Part shown: in pieces, positions 22,901 through 37,324 of the stretch
Layout: every line of letters starts with the position of its first letter
Numbering within the stretch: the first letter of the stretch is position 1
DNA from: Diphasiastrum complanatum
Lineage: Eukaryota > Streptophyta > Lycopodiopsida > Lycopodiales > Lycopodiaceae
DNA: 64,000 bases
Direction of reading: 5' to 3'
Assembly (NCBI GenBank): GCA_029204225.1
Contig: CM055110.1
Span: 41,523,862 to 41,587,861, forward strand
Translations under genes and position numbers: made by a program
The notes under the pieces: model-generated
The model's input: the letters and a program-made list of their open reading frames with translations, nothing else
The model's database searches: none
Told to the model about the DNA's origin: nothing

Positions 22901-24900
22901 AAGAATTCGCTTGGCTACTAGATTGAGCCCGTATCTTAATCTTCCGGTGGTAAGGAACTAAGTTATTTCCTTAGCCCAAAGTGGTGTGGCATTGATTTGA
23001 AAAAGACAAGCATCAAGTAGATCATCGTTTACTGGTGCATCGGCTTTTTCGGCGTTGGGTAGTCAGGAAAGGTGATCAGCCATAAAGTGTTGTGTTCCTT
23101 TTCTTACAACGACAAGGAAGGTAAATTCTTTGAGAATTGATAGCCATCGAGCTATTCTTCCAGTTTACAAGATTTATTTTAAATATACAATAGAGCTTGA
23201 TGGTCTGTATAAAAAGCAAAGGTTTGGCCTAACAAATAATGTCACAATTGCTGAACGACATAGACCATAGCCAGTGCTTCATGTTCTGTGGTGGTATAGT
23301 TTACTTCAGTAGGCACCAGTTGTCTGCTCAAGAAACTTTACCATACTCTCCTGGTTGCGATAGGATACCAACGACATACTTACTTGCGTCAGTGTGCACA
23401 TGGAATTGTTTTGTATAATCAGGGGAGCGGAGCATTGACATTGCAGTGGTAAGAGCTATTTTAAGATTCTCAAAAGCTTTAATTTGCTCTTCGGGTCAAC
23501 CACAACCAAATAAACGGACTTGTCTTGCCGACATAGTCGATTATAAAGATGTGATAATAGTTAGTGTGGCCTAAAAAGATGTATACGTCCATCATAGTAG
23601 CTGGTAAGGGCATCTCAACTATAGCTTTAACTTTGGAAGGATCGGTAGAAATACCGCTCTTTGATATAATATGTCTGAGTACAGCTCCATGAGTGACCCA
23701 GATTTGACACTTCTTAGGGTATAGTGATATTCCAAACCTTCTACAATGAATGAAGATCTTTTCGAGTGCTTTGAGGTGTCTGTCTGCCAAAGATTGCACA
23801 CCCAGATTATCAAATAAATCTCTATGATCCGGTGTGGCAAATCTTGAATGCCATTTGCATCACACGTTGGAATGTGGAAGGGATATTGCACAAGCCAAAA
23901 GGCACTACAATGTAGGCATAAATGCTACATTGCATTGCAAAGGCCGTTGTGTGCCTATCTTCTGGAGCTATTTGGACCAGGAAATATCCACTGAATCCAT
24001 CTAAAAAATTGAAAGCTTTAGCTCCAGCCATTTCTTCTAGGATTTGCATAGTTAAAGACACAGAAAAATGGTGTTTTCTTGGTAACCACATTAAGATTTT
24101 TATGATCGACGCAAATATGAAGTTTGCCGTTCTTATTGGGCACCACAACAATGGGCAATACCCAATCTATATGCTATACTTCGTAGATGAAGCCAACATC
24201 AAGCAACTTCTTGATATCTTCGTCAATTCTTTCTCTATAGACATGGTTACAACGATATGGCTTAGCCTGAATAGGCTTTGCGTTTTCTTCTAGGGGAATG
24301 GTATGGACCGCAACCTCAGGTGGGCCCCCCCCTTCATTTCAGTGTAGTTCTAGGCGAATAGGAAGTGTGGAAGTTGTCAAGGAACTTCTCCTATTGTCAG
24401 CTGGTTTATCTAAGTGAATTTGCTGCTGTTGAGCTTTGTGTTGTGCTCGGGTGATGACCCTAACTGGTTCACACGCAGATAGGATCTTATTGGGTTGTTT
24501 GGGACAATATTTAAAACTGTGTTTTTTAACACAGTCAGGACATTTTGCATGGTATTGTGCTTTTACTTTACAGTCAACCATAAAGTGGCATGTTTCACCC
24601 ACATATGAAGCATTTGTTGCTCATAGGCCCTTGGGCAACCACGTAGCCAGCATTTCCTAATTTTCTGGATGGTTTGTATGCTCACTTCCTTAACAAAAAC
24701 ATGAGGTGTCGTCTTGATAAGTCCCATAACTTCCAGTTTGTTAAGTGTGTTCAACATGGTATGAATCATCAGATGAGTTATCAACAAAATGATTCTGAAC
24801 TGGTGCTTTAGTGTTCTATATTGTTGATTTTCTCTTTCGAGTGGTCCCCTAGGAGGTGGACCTAAGAGCGCTAGGCGAGGTAGTTGTTGCAAAGTGGGTT
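22901..24900 (-). pseudogene. Degenerate Ty3/gypsy fragment (minus strand)
   Basis: RT is recognisable in two blocks: 23822-24151 has FNFLDGFSGY and VPFGLCNIPSTFQRVM; 23479-23799 has SLYPKKCQIWVTHG and FLGHTNYY. RNase H traces lie to the left (about 23060-23470). To the right, 24339-24602 contains a zinc-knuckle CPDCVKKHSFKYC. Stops and shifts occur throughout, and most of protease and integrase are missing. The domain order (knuckle, RT, RNase H) fits a gypsy element truncated at both ends. Confidence 0.8.
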
Positions 24901-24927
24901 GCCTAGGTAGTTCTTGAATCTGAGCTG

Positions 24928-27909
24928 GTGGATTGTTTCACTGATGAGATTGATTCAGTGGAGTTCAGGAAACAAAAGGAGGTCACTATTCTTGACAAGT
25001 CTAGGAAAGTCCTAGCTTATGGTAGAAGATGTGGCTACCTTTACAAATTAAGTCACTGTTTTTCTACAAATAGTGAGACTTTGATTTCTACTTCTAAATC
25101 AAATCATATGTTGTGGCATTTCAGGCTAGGCCATTTAAATTTGAAGAGTATTCAACAAATGTCAAATCAGAACTTAGTGCAAGATCTTCTTTCTATTAGC
25201 AAATCCGATTCTCCACGTGAAAGTTGTATTATCAACAAGCATGCTAAAAGTCCATTCACTTCAGATTCTGTTCACACTTCTAGAGATTTGCGTACATAGT
25301 GACCATTGTGGCCCAATGCAGACTTCTTCCACAGGGGGAGCATTTTATTTTCTGACTTTTATTGATGATTTTTCGAACTGCTACTTACTTTTTGAAGAAT
25401 AAATCCAATACTTTCAAATTTTTCAAGCAGTTCAAGGCATCTGCAGAAAATTAGACCCAGAGAACAATCAAAGCAAAACGTTCTGATGGAGGGGGAGAAT
25501 ACACCCCACCGAGTTCAAAGAATTCTACAAGGCCTATGGAATACTCCAACAATTCACCACTAACTACTCTCCTCAGTCCAATGGAGTAGTAGAGAGAAAG
25601 AATCGGACACTTATTGAGAGCGCCAAAAGCATGACAGCCCAAGCTTCTCTTCCAAAGAAATTTTGGACAGAAGCTGTCACTACAGCTGTCTACCTGCAAA
25701 ATCAATCCATCACTAAGTCCCTGAATGACAAGACACCCTATGAGGTGTGGACTAGATCGAAGCCATCACTCAAACATATTCGAGTGTTTGGATGCATTGC
25801 CTATGTTCAGATCCCTAAAGATCTAAGAAAGAAGTTGGATGACAAGAGCAAAAAATTGATTTTCATTGGCTACTCCCTAGATCACAAGGCATACAAGCTC
25901 TACAACTTGATCACTTAGAAGATATTCACGAGAAGAGATGTCATTTTGTTGGAGGATCAGTTTTTTGATCAAAAGGAAAAAGCTCCAGAAAAATCCGACC
26001 CAATGGTCAAAAATTCAAAATTCGATCCAAGGGTCAAAAATTCGAAATCCGACCCAAGGGTCGAATAGTCAAAATCCAACTCAGGGTCAAGAAATCCAAA
26101 ATTTGACCCTATGGTCGAAAACCAGAAAATTGATACTGACTTTGATAGTGAGTTAGAACCTCAGAACGAGCAACATCAAAGGGTCGAAATTCAACCCAGA
26201 AGATCAAATCGACCTAGACAGCCTCCATCCCGATTTATGGATGATCCAGCTTGTTATTTTATGTAGGAACTAAACACAGTTCATGAGGCTATGTCAACAC
26301 TTGATGCTGACTAGTGGAAGGTTGCCATGAATACAAAATTTCATTCTTGATTGAGAATCAAACATGGACTGTGACTGAGCTGCCAAAGAATTGAAATCCG
26401 ATCCCATGCAAGTGGCTGTTCAAAGTGAAGTATGATACTGAAAGTAAAATAAATCTGTATTATTTTGAAACCTTCAGCCTGTGGCAAAGCATGCTTCAAT
26501 CCATTTACTTCTTTCCTATGCAGCTGTAGCCGATCTTGAAGTTCACCAGATGGATGTCCAAACTGCATTCCTCAATGGCACCATTGAAGAGGAGATCTAC
26601 ATGTCCCATCCAGAAGGATATGAGCTAAAAGGCAAGGATCACCTAGTGTGCACAAATCATAAAGCCCTATACGGCCTGAAATAGTCTCCAAGAGCTTAGT
26701 TTTAGAAGATTAATACATTTCTAATCAAGAATGGTTTCATTCCAAAATCGGCAGACTCAAATGTTTATTTTAAGTCTGTATTGGATTCTTTCATAATCAT
26801 CACTCTTTATGTTGATGACACATTATTGGTTAGTAACAATTTAAATTTGTTAAAGGATACCAAATGGTTGTTAGCACATGAATACAAGATGATAGATATG
26901 GGTCCTACTCACTACTGCCTCGGAATTCAAAATTTTCGAATTCGACCCAACAGGCAGATTTTCATCAGCCAACAGAGATATCTCACCAATGTGCTGGAAG
27001 AATATGAAATGGCCAAGTGCAAACCAAGCCACTTCTCACTCGACCCTGGTTTGAAGCTGTCAAAGGAGCAATGTCCAAAATCCGAGTCAGAGAAGGAGGA
27101 AATGCTTCTTGGTTTCCAAGCGGAGGCTCGAACCTGAGACCAAAGAAACTTTGGATGTCAAGCTAACCAATTGAGCCAACCCCGTTGATTAGAAGGAGGA
27201 AATGAAGCAGTATCCATTTCACTCCATAATTGGTTCATTGATGTATATTATGCTCTGCACTCGACCCAACCTTGGTTACTCCATCAGCTCTCTAAGCCAA
27301 TTTATGTCAAATCCAGGTCCAGTTCATTGGAAGGCTCTCATGAAAGTCATGAAGTATGCCCAAGCTACAAAACACCTTAGCATTTGCTATGGATGCAGCC
27401 AACCTGCCAACATTTTGGAGGGCTACACATATGTAGATTGTGCAGGAGAGATATTGACACAAGAAAATTGACCTCTGGATTTGTCTTCTTGTTCAATCAA
27501 GGCCCAATTTCATGGAATAGCCAAAAATAGACCTCAATAGCATTATCTTCCACAGAATCGGAATACATAGTTGCCACAAATGCTACCAAGGAGGCAATTT
27601 GGATGAGGAACCTGCTTGCAGATATCGAAATTATCTAGTCACATCCAACGACCCTCTACTGTGACAATCAAAGTCCCATTGCATTATCTTTGAATCCAAG
27701 ATTCCACTCTTGAAGTAAGCATATCGAAATTCGATATTACTATCTTAGAGAGAAAGTGCAAAGCAAGGAAATTTTCCTAGTTTACTGCAGGACAGAACTA
27801 CAAACAACATATTACTTCACCAAAGCTCTATCAAAGGAGCATCATGTCAGATTTAACAATATGTTAAATCTGAAGATCGAAAATTTTCAGGATCCACATT
27901 AAGGGGGAG
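24928..27909 (+). pseudogene. Copia pol remnant (plus strand)
   Basis: Starts within GAG-pre-integrase (MLWHFRLGHLN at about 25110). It continues with an integrase core in shifted frames (FIDDFSNCY, then YSPQSNGVVERKNRT at about 25560), integrase C-terminus (25631-25918), RT (26481-27137, with LYVDDTLLVSNN) and RNase H pieces to about 27890. The linker between integrase and RT carries a repeated Asp-Pro-Arg/Gly-like sequence from short DNA repeats (ccaagggtcaaaaattc type, 25990-26120). A SINE insertion at 27105 and many stops inactivate it. It ends at a polypurine tract (27899-27909). Confidence 0.88.
27105..27190 (-). mobile_element. 86-bp tRNA-like SINE inserted in copia pol
   Basis: The insert is flanked by a perfect 14-bp target-site duplication, agaaggaggaaatg, at 27091-27104 and 27191-27204. 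On the minus strand it has an A box TGGCTCAATTGG at element positions 13-24 and a B box GGTTCGAGCC at 58-67, at tRNA-like spacing. There is almost no tail. The insertion plus duplication adds 100 bp and shifts the host copia frame. Copies with the same core occur at 7986-8308. Confidence 0.9.
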
Positions 27910-28555
27910 TGTTGGAATTCATGCTCAAGCCCAATTGCACTAGGTAATGAGCATCCTGAAACCTGTTCATACTTATTCTGAGAAACTACACAAAAAAATA
28001 TGAAGGCTCAAAATTTTAGCAAAGGATTAAAAAATTCAGGATCAAATTTTTCCGATCCAAGCCTATCTTTCTGACCCAATTTTAATCCCATCAAAGAGAG
28101 ATTTTTTGACCTTGAATCAAATCGGATCGAGTCAAAAAATATCCAAGCGGGTCTTCAACCCTCTGGATCAGATCGGATCAGGTTGGATCGGGTCTAATTT
28201 ATTCAGGCGTCTTCAACCCTAGATCGGATCGGATCGGATCGGATCGGATCGGCGGGTCTAATAAGTCCGACCCTTTGTATAATCTGAATCTTTGCAAATT
28301 ATCTGATCCCCTGTTAATTATCTGACCCTTTGTATAAGTTTGACCCAGTGTATAAATCCGACCCACATATTTGTCAAAATAATGGCTATTTTATGTGGGA
28401 ATGTAAGGAGATCTACTTAGGCAAAAATCTAGTTAGTTGCAGCTGTCATCTTCCATGGGAATAGACTGTACTTGTGGTTGTCGTTTTCTGTGAGAATAGA
28501 TTGCGCCACGTAGAAGCTGTTAGGGATGAAAGAGAACAAAGTTCAGTTTTCAACA
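27910..28555. mobile_element. Abutting or nested LTRs of two opposite copia elements
   Basis: On the plus strand the left edge is a polypurine tract followed by TGTTGGAATTC (27910), the 3' LTR start of the plus-strand copia. On the minus strand the right edge is a polypurine tract (28556-28570) followed by TGTTGAAAACTG (28555), the 3' LTR start of the next, minus-strand copia. The internal border between the two LTRs is not visible. A pure (GATCG)n run lies at about 28222-28252. Confidence 0.6.
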
Positions 28556-28570
28556 CTCCCTCTTGAACTA

Positions 28571-31500
28571 AGAATTTCTTCAGCCAATTCCCATATGTTT
28601 CTTGCATTTTTCAAATAGTTGTTTTCCAAGGGGTTTTGTCAGGACATCAGCTATCATCTCTGTGGTCTTCACATACTCAATCTAAATCTCCTTTTCCTGC
28701 ACAAGGTCTCGGATATGATGAAACCCGAGTGGTATATGCTTAGTCTTGGAATGGAAGACTAGATTATGAGTCATGGAGATTGCGCTTGTGTTGTCCATAT
28801 ACAAGACATTAGGTTCTTTTTGCTTTTTCCCAAGTTTATTTAGCAACTGCCTCAGCCACACAACTTCATTCACATTCTATGAAGTTGCTACATACTCAGC
28901 TTCACATGAAGATTGTGCCACAAGTGTTTGCTTTTTGCAAACCCAGCTTACTGGCCCTCCACACATCATGAAGCATCCGCCAGTGACTGATTTATTGTCA
29001 TCTTTTGAACTTGCCCAGGTAGCATCATTGTATGCTGTGAGAGTGAATTCATCTGGCTTTGAATAACAATGCCAAAATCTATGGTTACTTTGAGATATCG
29101 TAAGATTATCTTTGCTAGCTCCCAATGGTATTTTCTTGGATTGTTAGAAAATTGTGCTAAAGTATAAACAAGAAAGGCCAAATTTGGTTGAGTACATATA
29201 GTAAGATATATTAGAGCTCCGATTAGATTTCAAAAAGGTGTACTACACATTTCGAATTCTTCCTGCTATGTCCTTGGACGGTCATCCTTTCAAAGTTTTA
29301 CTCCAAGTGCCATAGGAGTTTCTTTCCCTTTGCATTCAAGCATTGCATAGTCTGCCAAAATTTTGCAGACATAATTTTGCTGGGAAAGTTTTATGTTTCC
29401 CGTTGTTTCATTTTTTGTAATTTCAAATTCTAGGAATTTCCTAGCTTCTCCAAGGTCTATAATTTCGAACTCTTTTACTCCCCCATAAGGCCCTTGGTTT
29501 CTTTTATATTTTTTATGTCATTTTCAAACATCAGAGTGTCATCAACGAATACAGCTAAGATTAGAGAACAATTACCCTCAGTTTTAATGAAGACATCACT
29601 GTCTAAACCAAGTTTTCTAAAACCAATAGAGATTAAAAGTCCACACATTCTTTTATGCCAAGCTCTTGCAGCTTGTTTTAACCCATAAATGCACTTCTTC
29701 AGTTTACAGGTTAGATCAGAAAACTGTGGGTTGAGAAAACCTTCAGGCTACCTCACATAAATTTCTTCATCAAGAAACCCATAAAGGAATGCAGTCTTAA
29801 CATCTATATGATGGACAATCAAGGAACATGTGACAGCTAAAGCAAATAAGAGACGAATGGTAGACTGTTTTACCATAGAAGAGAATGTTTCATGGTAGTC
29901 TATTCCATACTTCTGAGAATATCCCTTGGCTGCTAATCTAGCCTTGTATCGTTCAGTACTTCCATCTGGCTTCAACTTTATCTTGTAGACCCATTTGCAG
30001 TCCACAGCTTTCCTTCCTTCTGGCAGGTTCTCAAGTGTCCATGTTTCACTCTTATGCATTGAATCTATTTCTTCCTGCATTGTCTTCTTCCATTGTTCAG
30101 ATTCCAGACTTGCCATTGCCTTTGAGTAAGATGTGGATTCAGTAGTTATTAGGAATTGATTGCTTTCACAATTGTTTTCTACAACATTCTCAATAGCCTT
30201 CTGTCTGAGGATTCTGATCCTGCTTGAGCATCTCGATTGAGCACGATCCTCTTCTTTTTGAGCTTGCACTGGTTGTTGTGGGGCCTGCAATTCCCGTTCC
30301 ACAAATTCTTGTTGGTCTTCTTGAACAAGTTGTTGAAACGGCTCCACACAAGTTTTCTCTCCCTCTTCAGCCTAGTCAGAGATGTAGCAAGTCAAATCGA
30401 TAAACTAATAACCAGTCAAGTCAGTGTTTTCTTTAAATGTTTCTTCATCAAACTTTACATCTCTACTCACCTGAACTTTATTGGTTCCTGGAATATACAA
30501 TTGTACCTAGGTGAATTGATTGCATAGCCCACAAAAATCATAAGCTTAGGCTTCTCATTAAGCTTCGACCTCTTCTCTTCAAATACATGCATATAAGCCC
30601 TGCAACCAAATACTCTGATATGTGACAGGTTGGGCTTTTCACCAGTCCAGGCCTCATAAGGAGTCGCATCGCTCACAACAGCTGTCATACGCCTATTTTG
30701 AAGATAGACGGCTGTTAAGATAGCTTCTGCCCAAAATGCTTTTGAAAGCCTTGCCTACGCCATCATACACCTTGCTACCTCCATCAGGGTCCAGTTCTTT
30801 CTCGGCTACTCCATTGTGCTGTGGCGTGTAGGGCACAATATAATGTCTCTCAATTCCTTCATTCAGACAGTAATTCTTGAACTCTGTACTGGTGTATTTG
30901 CCACCATTATCAGATCTCAGAATTTTAATCTTTCTTTATGTTTGTGTTTCGATTGAATTCTTGAACTGCTTGAAAACAGTAAACATATCAGACTTTCTTT
31001 TCAACAAGTAGATGAAGGTCATGTGTGTGTAATCGTCTATGAAAGTAGCAAAGTACTACGATCTAGATATAGATGGAACCTTCATAGGCCCACACAGATC
31101 GCTATGAATTAGTCCAAGAGGCTCGAACCTGAATGGTTCACGATGTTGTTTGCCCTTCAAACACGATTCACACAGTCTGATTTCTCTGTTAGTGACATCC
31201 ATCCCTTTCTACCATTCTATTCCTTGACATTTTATAAAGTGTGCTCATACTAAAGTGGCACATCCTCTTATGCCATAATTCATTCTTGTCTTCTTCTTCT
31301 GAAGTCACGAGAGCTTGTCAATGATCAACATGATTCAAGATACTTGTATGATACAAGTTTCTCCTTCTTTCAACTGTCACTAGGATTTGGTTAGATCCAC
31401 AGTCTTTTATTTGACATCGACCACTATTAAAAGTGACATTCAGTCTCATGTCTATCATCTTGGCAACTGATAGGAGATCACTTTTCATTGTAGGAATGTA

Positions 31501-32040
31501 CAAGACTCCCTCTAGATACTTGTAATCAGAAACAGTCTTTAGTAGCAGAGTTCTAGTTCCCATGACATGGTGTTTATTGTTATCACCAAGAATGACTTCT
31601 CTTTCTCCATTGGAAATCTTATAGTCCTTTAGGACCTTCTTCTTGCACATGATGTGCAATGTGGCCCCTGAGTCTACGACAATCTTCAAATTTGAGCATG
31701 CATTAGGCACATCTTTTGCTACCATAGCTTGCTCATGCTCTTCCTCTTGATAGGAAGATTTTGCAGTATGGGCCTTGTCTTTGTTCTTGTTCTTGGGATT
31801 ATACTAGCAATCGAATGCTAAGTGTTGCTTCTTCTTGCAATGAATGCAGACGTTGTTGGGATTTCCCCAACAATCCTTCTCTAAGTGCCCTTTACCGCAA
31901 GTGGCCTTGAGCTATGTTCATTATTTGTTGAGAATGTGTTTGGCTTCTACACTCTCTCTTTGTTCTTCTTTTTTTGTCAAACGATGTTGTGTCTTGAGAA
32001 TCAGTATGGTCTCTCATGATGACTTCATTTGTGTTGTGGG
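28571..32040 (-). pseudogene. Copia gag-pol remnant (minus strand)
   Basis: Domains read leftwards: a zinc-knuckle region near 31790-31880; protease (31318-31725, with VVDSGATLHIM, an intact D-S-G-A site); integrase (30467 to about 31260, with YTPQHNGVAEK and IRVFGCRAYMHVFEEKRSKL); RT (29748-30347, with WVYKIKLKPDGS and KGYSQKYGIDYHETFS, and further left to 29230); and RNase H (28682-29181, with SSCEAEYVATS). Stops and frame breaks separate the domains. The gag upstream of the knuckle is lost at about 32040. The 3' LTR edge at 28555 is preserved. Confidence 0.88.
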
Positions 32041-32044
32041 TATT

Positions 32045-32639
<595 letters not shown>

Positions 32640-32640
<1 letters not shown>

Positions 32641-33143
32641 CATTACATCCTTATGTTGATCATAAAGATCAACTGACTTCAGTTCTCGGCGGATAATTTT
32701 AGGGAGTCCAACCGAGAACAATTTGATGGCCATACGTTCGGTGATATTTTTCATCAACACATTCTACTTTGAGATATTTGAAATGCTCAATGTTGCTCCT
32801 AACGAACTCTTCATGACGCATCTTGATGTGTGCAATTTGGATGAATGAGCTTTGAGTCACTTTGGATGATTTAAAACGCTTGATAAGAGCATCTTTGAGG
32901 ATATTTCAAGCAATGAGATCAGGAGGTTCTAGGTTGAGATACCACTCTTTGGTAGGACCATAGGAAATCATCTGAGTTTTTCAGTTTCAGAATTGTCTCC
33001 ATAGAAGCGACATGCATTATCAAAGTCTTGGAGAATCTAATTGGGTCAGATTCTCCATCGTACTTGGGTGCATCAATGCGAGGAATTCTTCTTTCTAGAC
33101 ATGGAGGATTAGGATTGGAAGATTCGACAAACTCTCGTGACAT
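32640..33143 (-). pseudogene. Degenerate gypsy gag fragment (minus strand)
   Basis: Residues RIDAPKYDGESDPIRF near the start (33143 leftwards) match the opening of a gypsy Gag. Further left, a W-to-F-type capsid pattern is traceable through shifted frames to about 32640. No zinc knuckle, protease or pol follows. The primer site at 33988-34002 and the LTR at 34004-34990 in the same orientation probably belong to the same element. Confidence 0.55.
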
Positions 33144-33987
33144 GATGCAGAGTGAGGAACAGAATAACAGTACAGATGAATAGTATAGTACTGTGTTTTG
33201 TCAAAAAATGGATTTTGTGCAAAAATAGTGAGTTTTGACAAGATTGTGGACTTTTCTGAAGCAACAAAATTTGCAGACAAGAGTATGACTCACAGAAAGG
33301 CTGATTAAGCAGAATACAGTACTCGCAAATTCTGATAGGGAGTTTTTGTTGACAAATTACTGATATATCAATTTTTTTTGGATTTTTGTGTAAAGGAAGG
33401 AATTCGCAGAGGGTGTATGTCAAAGTTTCAGACTGTGGGCAATTTCATGGGATGGTCGGCAAATTCAAAGACTGGATTTTTCTGGCAGTCGAGTTCAATA
33501 GTGGAAAAAAGGCTTGTTTTGTAAAAATCAAACTAAATCTCTGAGTCAAAATTTGTAGAGCTTCTAGAGGATTGATCTTTCACAGATGTAGCCTCAGTAG
33601 AACTGGCGAATTCTAAGGTCAAGATTTAGTTGGAAAACAGAGGGATTTGTTAGTAGCATAGATTGATTTCTGGAAATCTAAGCAAGGTAAGAATTCGTAG
33701 AGGTGATAAGGCTAAAATGTGATGTTTTGTTATGGCTGCAGACAGCCTGACAAATTCTGATATACCTGTTTGACAGAAAAAAATGTCATTTGGATCACTT
33801 CTTTCAGAGAAAATGCCCAAGTTGACACTTTATTTCTCTCCCCCGGCTTGATAGGTTGCTCAACATCTTTATTAGGACCTGGAGAGAAGACGAGTGTTGC
33901 AGTGTGAAAAAGGATAACATGCAAGCATACACACGAGCACGTAGCAAAAAAAAGAAGAAGAGTAAGCTATGTAAAAAAACTTAAAAA
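33144..33987 (-). other. Untranslated leader of the same gypsy element
   Basis: AT-rich sequence between the primer site and the gag remnant, with no convincing open frame. Its role as a leader is inferred from position. Confidence 0.4.
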
Positions 33988-34002
33988 GTGGCAACGACGC
34001 CA
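33988..34002 (-). promoter_or_regulatory. Primer-binding site (tRNA-Asp type), minus strand
   Basis: The reverse complement reads TGGCGTCGTTGCCAC, the same core as at 18283. It is one base from the LTR end. Confidence 0.65.
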
Positions 34003-34003
34003 A

Positions 34004-34990
<987 letters not shown>

Positions 34991-37324
34991 TTTTTGAGGA
35001 GTGTGAAAAATTAGCAAAATCTAGCTTGGCTATTTTGTATTTTCTTGTTAATGAGTAAACCTCACACGTGTGGAGTATGTTCCCAAGTGTGGAAAAAAGT
35101 CAAAAATAGCTTAGTCAGGTTGAGTTAGGGGTACATAAAGTTTAGAGACATCTATCCAAGTGTAAGTAGGTGATTTGGCCAAATTTGGCGTTAGAGGCAA
35201 AATAGGATTATACACATGTCAAGTCATAATTAGGCCAAAATTCAAAAGTGATGTAGCTCGAGTTAGGTTAGGCTACTTACATTTTTCATGATTAGATTTG
35301 GTGAGTGACACATCTCCATGTGTTGTCATGAGAGCTAATGACCAATCAAAAAGCTAGAATCTCTCAAAATGGTCCAATCAAGATTAAGGCCTCATATGTC
35401 ACTCAACCAATATGATTTTGAGGAGGGAAAGAAGGCTTCTAATTATCTTACACTCCCCTCTACCTCGAGTAGCTACATATGGGAGATCAATCTACTTGTA
35501 TTGTAAGTTTTTTGAGTTATGAGATTTCTACACTATTTTGAGTCAAAATGAGTTTCTCTCTCTACTTGAATTTTCTTGATTGGATTCTCTCTCTACCCAA
35601 GAGGAGGGCATTTTCATACTTAGTTTGCTATAGTAAGTGTCCACATGTCTGAAAGTACTTGTATGGTTGATTTATGCATGTAGTAATGTGCTCTTGCCTT
35701 AGATTTATGGGGAATAGTTCTTGGTTTTCAATCTATGTGTGATCTATGTGCAATCACCACATCTTAGGAGATCAAAATCACACTTTGTGGTATTCCCACA
35801 CGTGTGAAATTCAACAAATTTGTCAAACAATCACAAAGCCGTTTCAAACCAATCCATCCAAAAAAGGTTAAAGACCTACTTGGAAGACTTCTGATCTACC
35901 AAAACAAAGGTTAAATACCTACTTGGAAGACCTCAGATTTACCGAAACTGCCCTGTCCGGATTGTAGACAACTTGATTCCACTGCAAACTGGTCCACACT
36001 TTGCCGCTCACACAACTCGATTGGATGCTCGAATACCAATAAAATGTCTCCGAAGACTCCCACAATCCGGGTAGAGCTCCAAGAACACCAAGGGGAAGTG
36101 CAGTAGACTAAACCAACCCAACCAATCCTAGATCTCCACTGATCTAGCCCCCGAGCACTAGAGAGTTAGGCAAATCAACTATGATAGGAAGCGCTTACCA
36201 ATCCGACTGCATAATGGCTGTAGACTCTTAATGATCCTCATGGACACGGGATATAGAGTGTAGAACCCACTCCGTCTGCCCATGCACTGAATCCACATGT
36301 AAGCATACTATCAGTCCATGCCAAACTCCCATGCATGTCCACGACAGGTAGGTACCCCTAACCCATAATAGCCAAGACCCATGCAAAAGCACAATGCATG
36401 TACATCCTATGCCATACTAGGATGCAACAACACACATGCTAATATGGCATGCGGGTGTGACCCCATGGTCCCACTCAACTACTATCTAAGTTAAGCCTGG
36501 TCCCTATGTCCAAGGCACCCCCTAATGGTCCAAATCCCCATTAGGCCATGACAATAACTCCCCTGATACTGATCCAAATTAATTGCAACAGAACATGCTT
36601 GAAAATTTTGAAGTAAGAAAACTAGCAAAAATTGATCTAAAAGACAAGAATTGCCATAACTTCTTTTATACTAATCCAAATGACCTGCAATATGGATCAG
36701 ACTAGCCGAGATAAAGCTCTAAAATTGTATGCAAAGAAACCAAAAGAAATCACTCAAAAGATATGAAAATATCAAACCAAGTCAAAACAAAATCAAAATT
36801 ACCTCATTTAATATCTTTTGAAAAAATTGCAACAACTTTTGATTCTCTTACTCAAATGGCTTGCAAATTTGTGCACATGAAAGCTAAGAAAGAGCTTTAA
36901 AAGGCTATGTATATATATCTGAATTTGAAAACATTGACCACAAATAAGTCCAATTTTTTTTAAATAAAAATAGTAGCAAAAAGAAAGCTCAAACAACAAT
37001 AAAACCTTCAAATGCGATGTGAGGTACATGACATAAGACAACACTAGCACTAGTGAGCACTAATGATACACTAAATAGAGATTCTTAATAAAACTAGAAG
37101 AAGGAAAAGAGAGTCATTCTCTGAAAAGAGCCCAAAATGACAGCCACTTCATTAGACTTTCATTTCAAGCCCTAAAAAAGTGCAAGCTGATGGGGGAGGA
37201 ATTCCTAGAGGCCCTTTGGCTGCCCATTCATGCAACAATTGCAGATTTATGCTTGTATCAATAAATCATTCACACAGACAATGGGAAGTGGCTGAGATTC
37301 TGATCTGCTTGCGGAGGCTCACAT
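34991..37324. other. Intergenic region downstream of the AUX1/LAX gene
   Basis: AT-rich, with no coding signal. A short tandem duplication (ggttaaagacctacttggaa type) lies at about 35868-35941. The part nearest 37324 should contain the 3' UTR of the minus-strand AUX1/LAX gene, but I could not fix its end. Confidence 0.5.
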
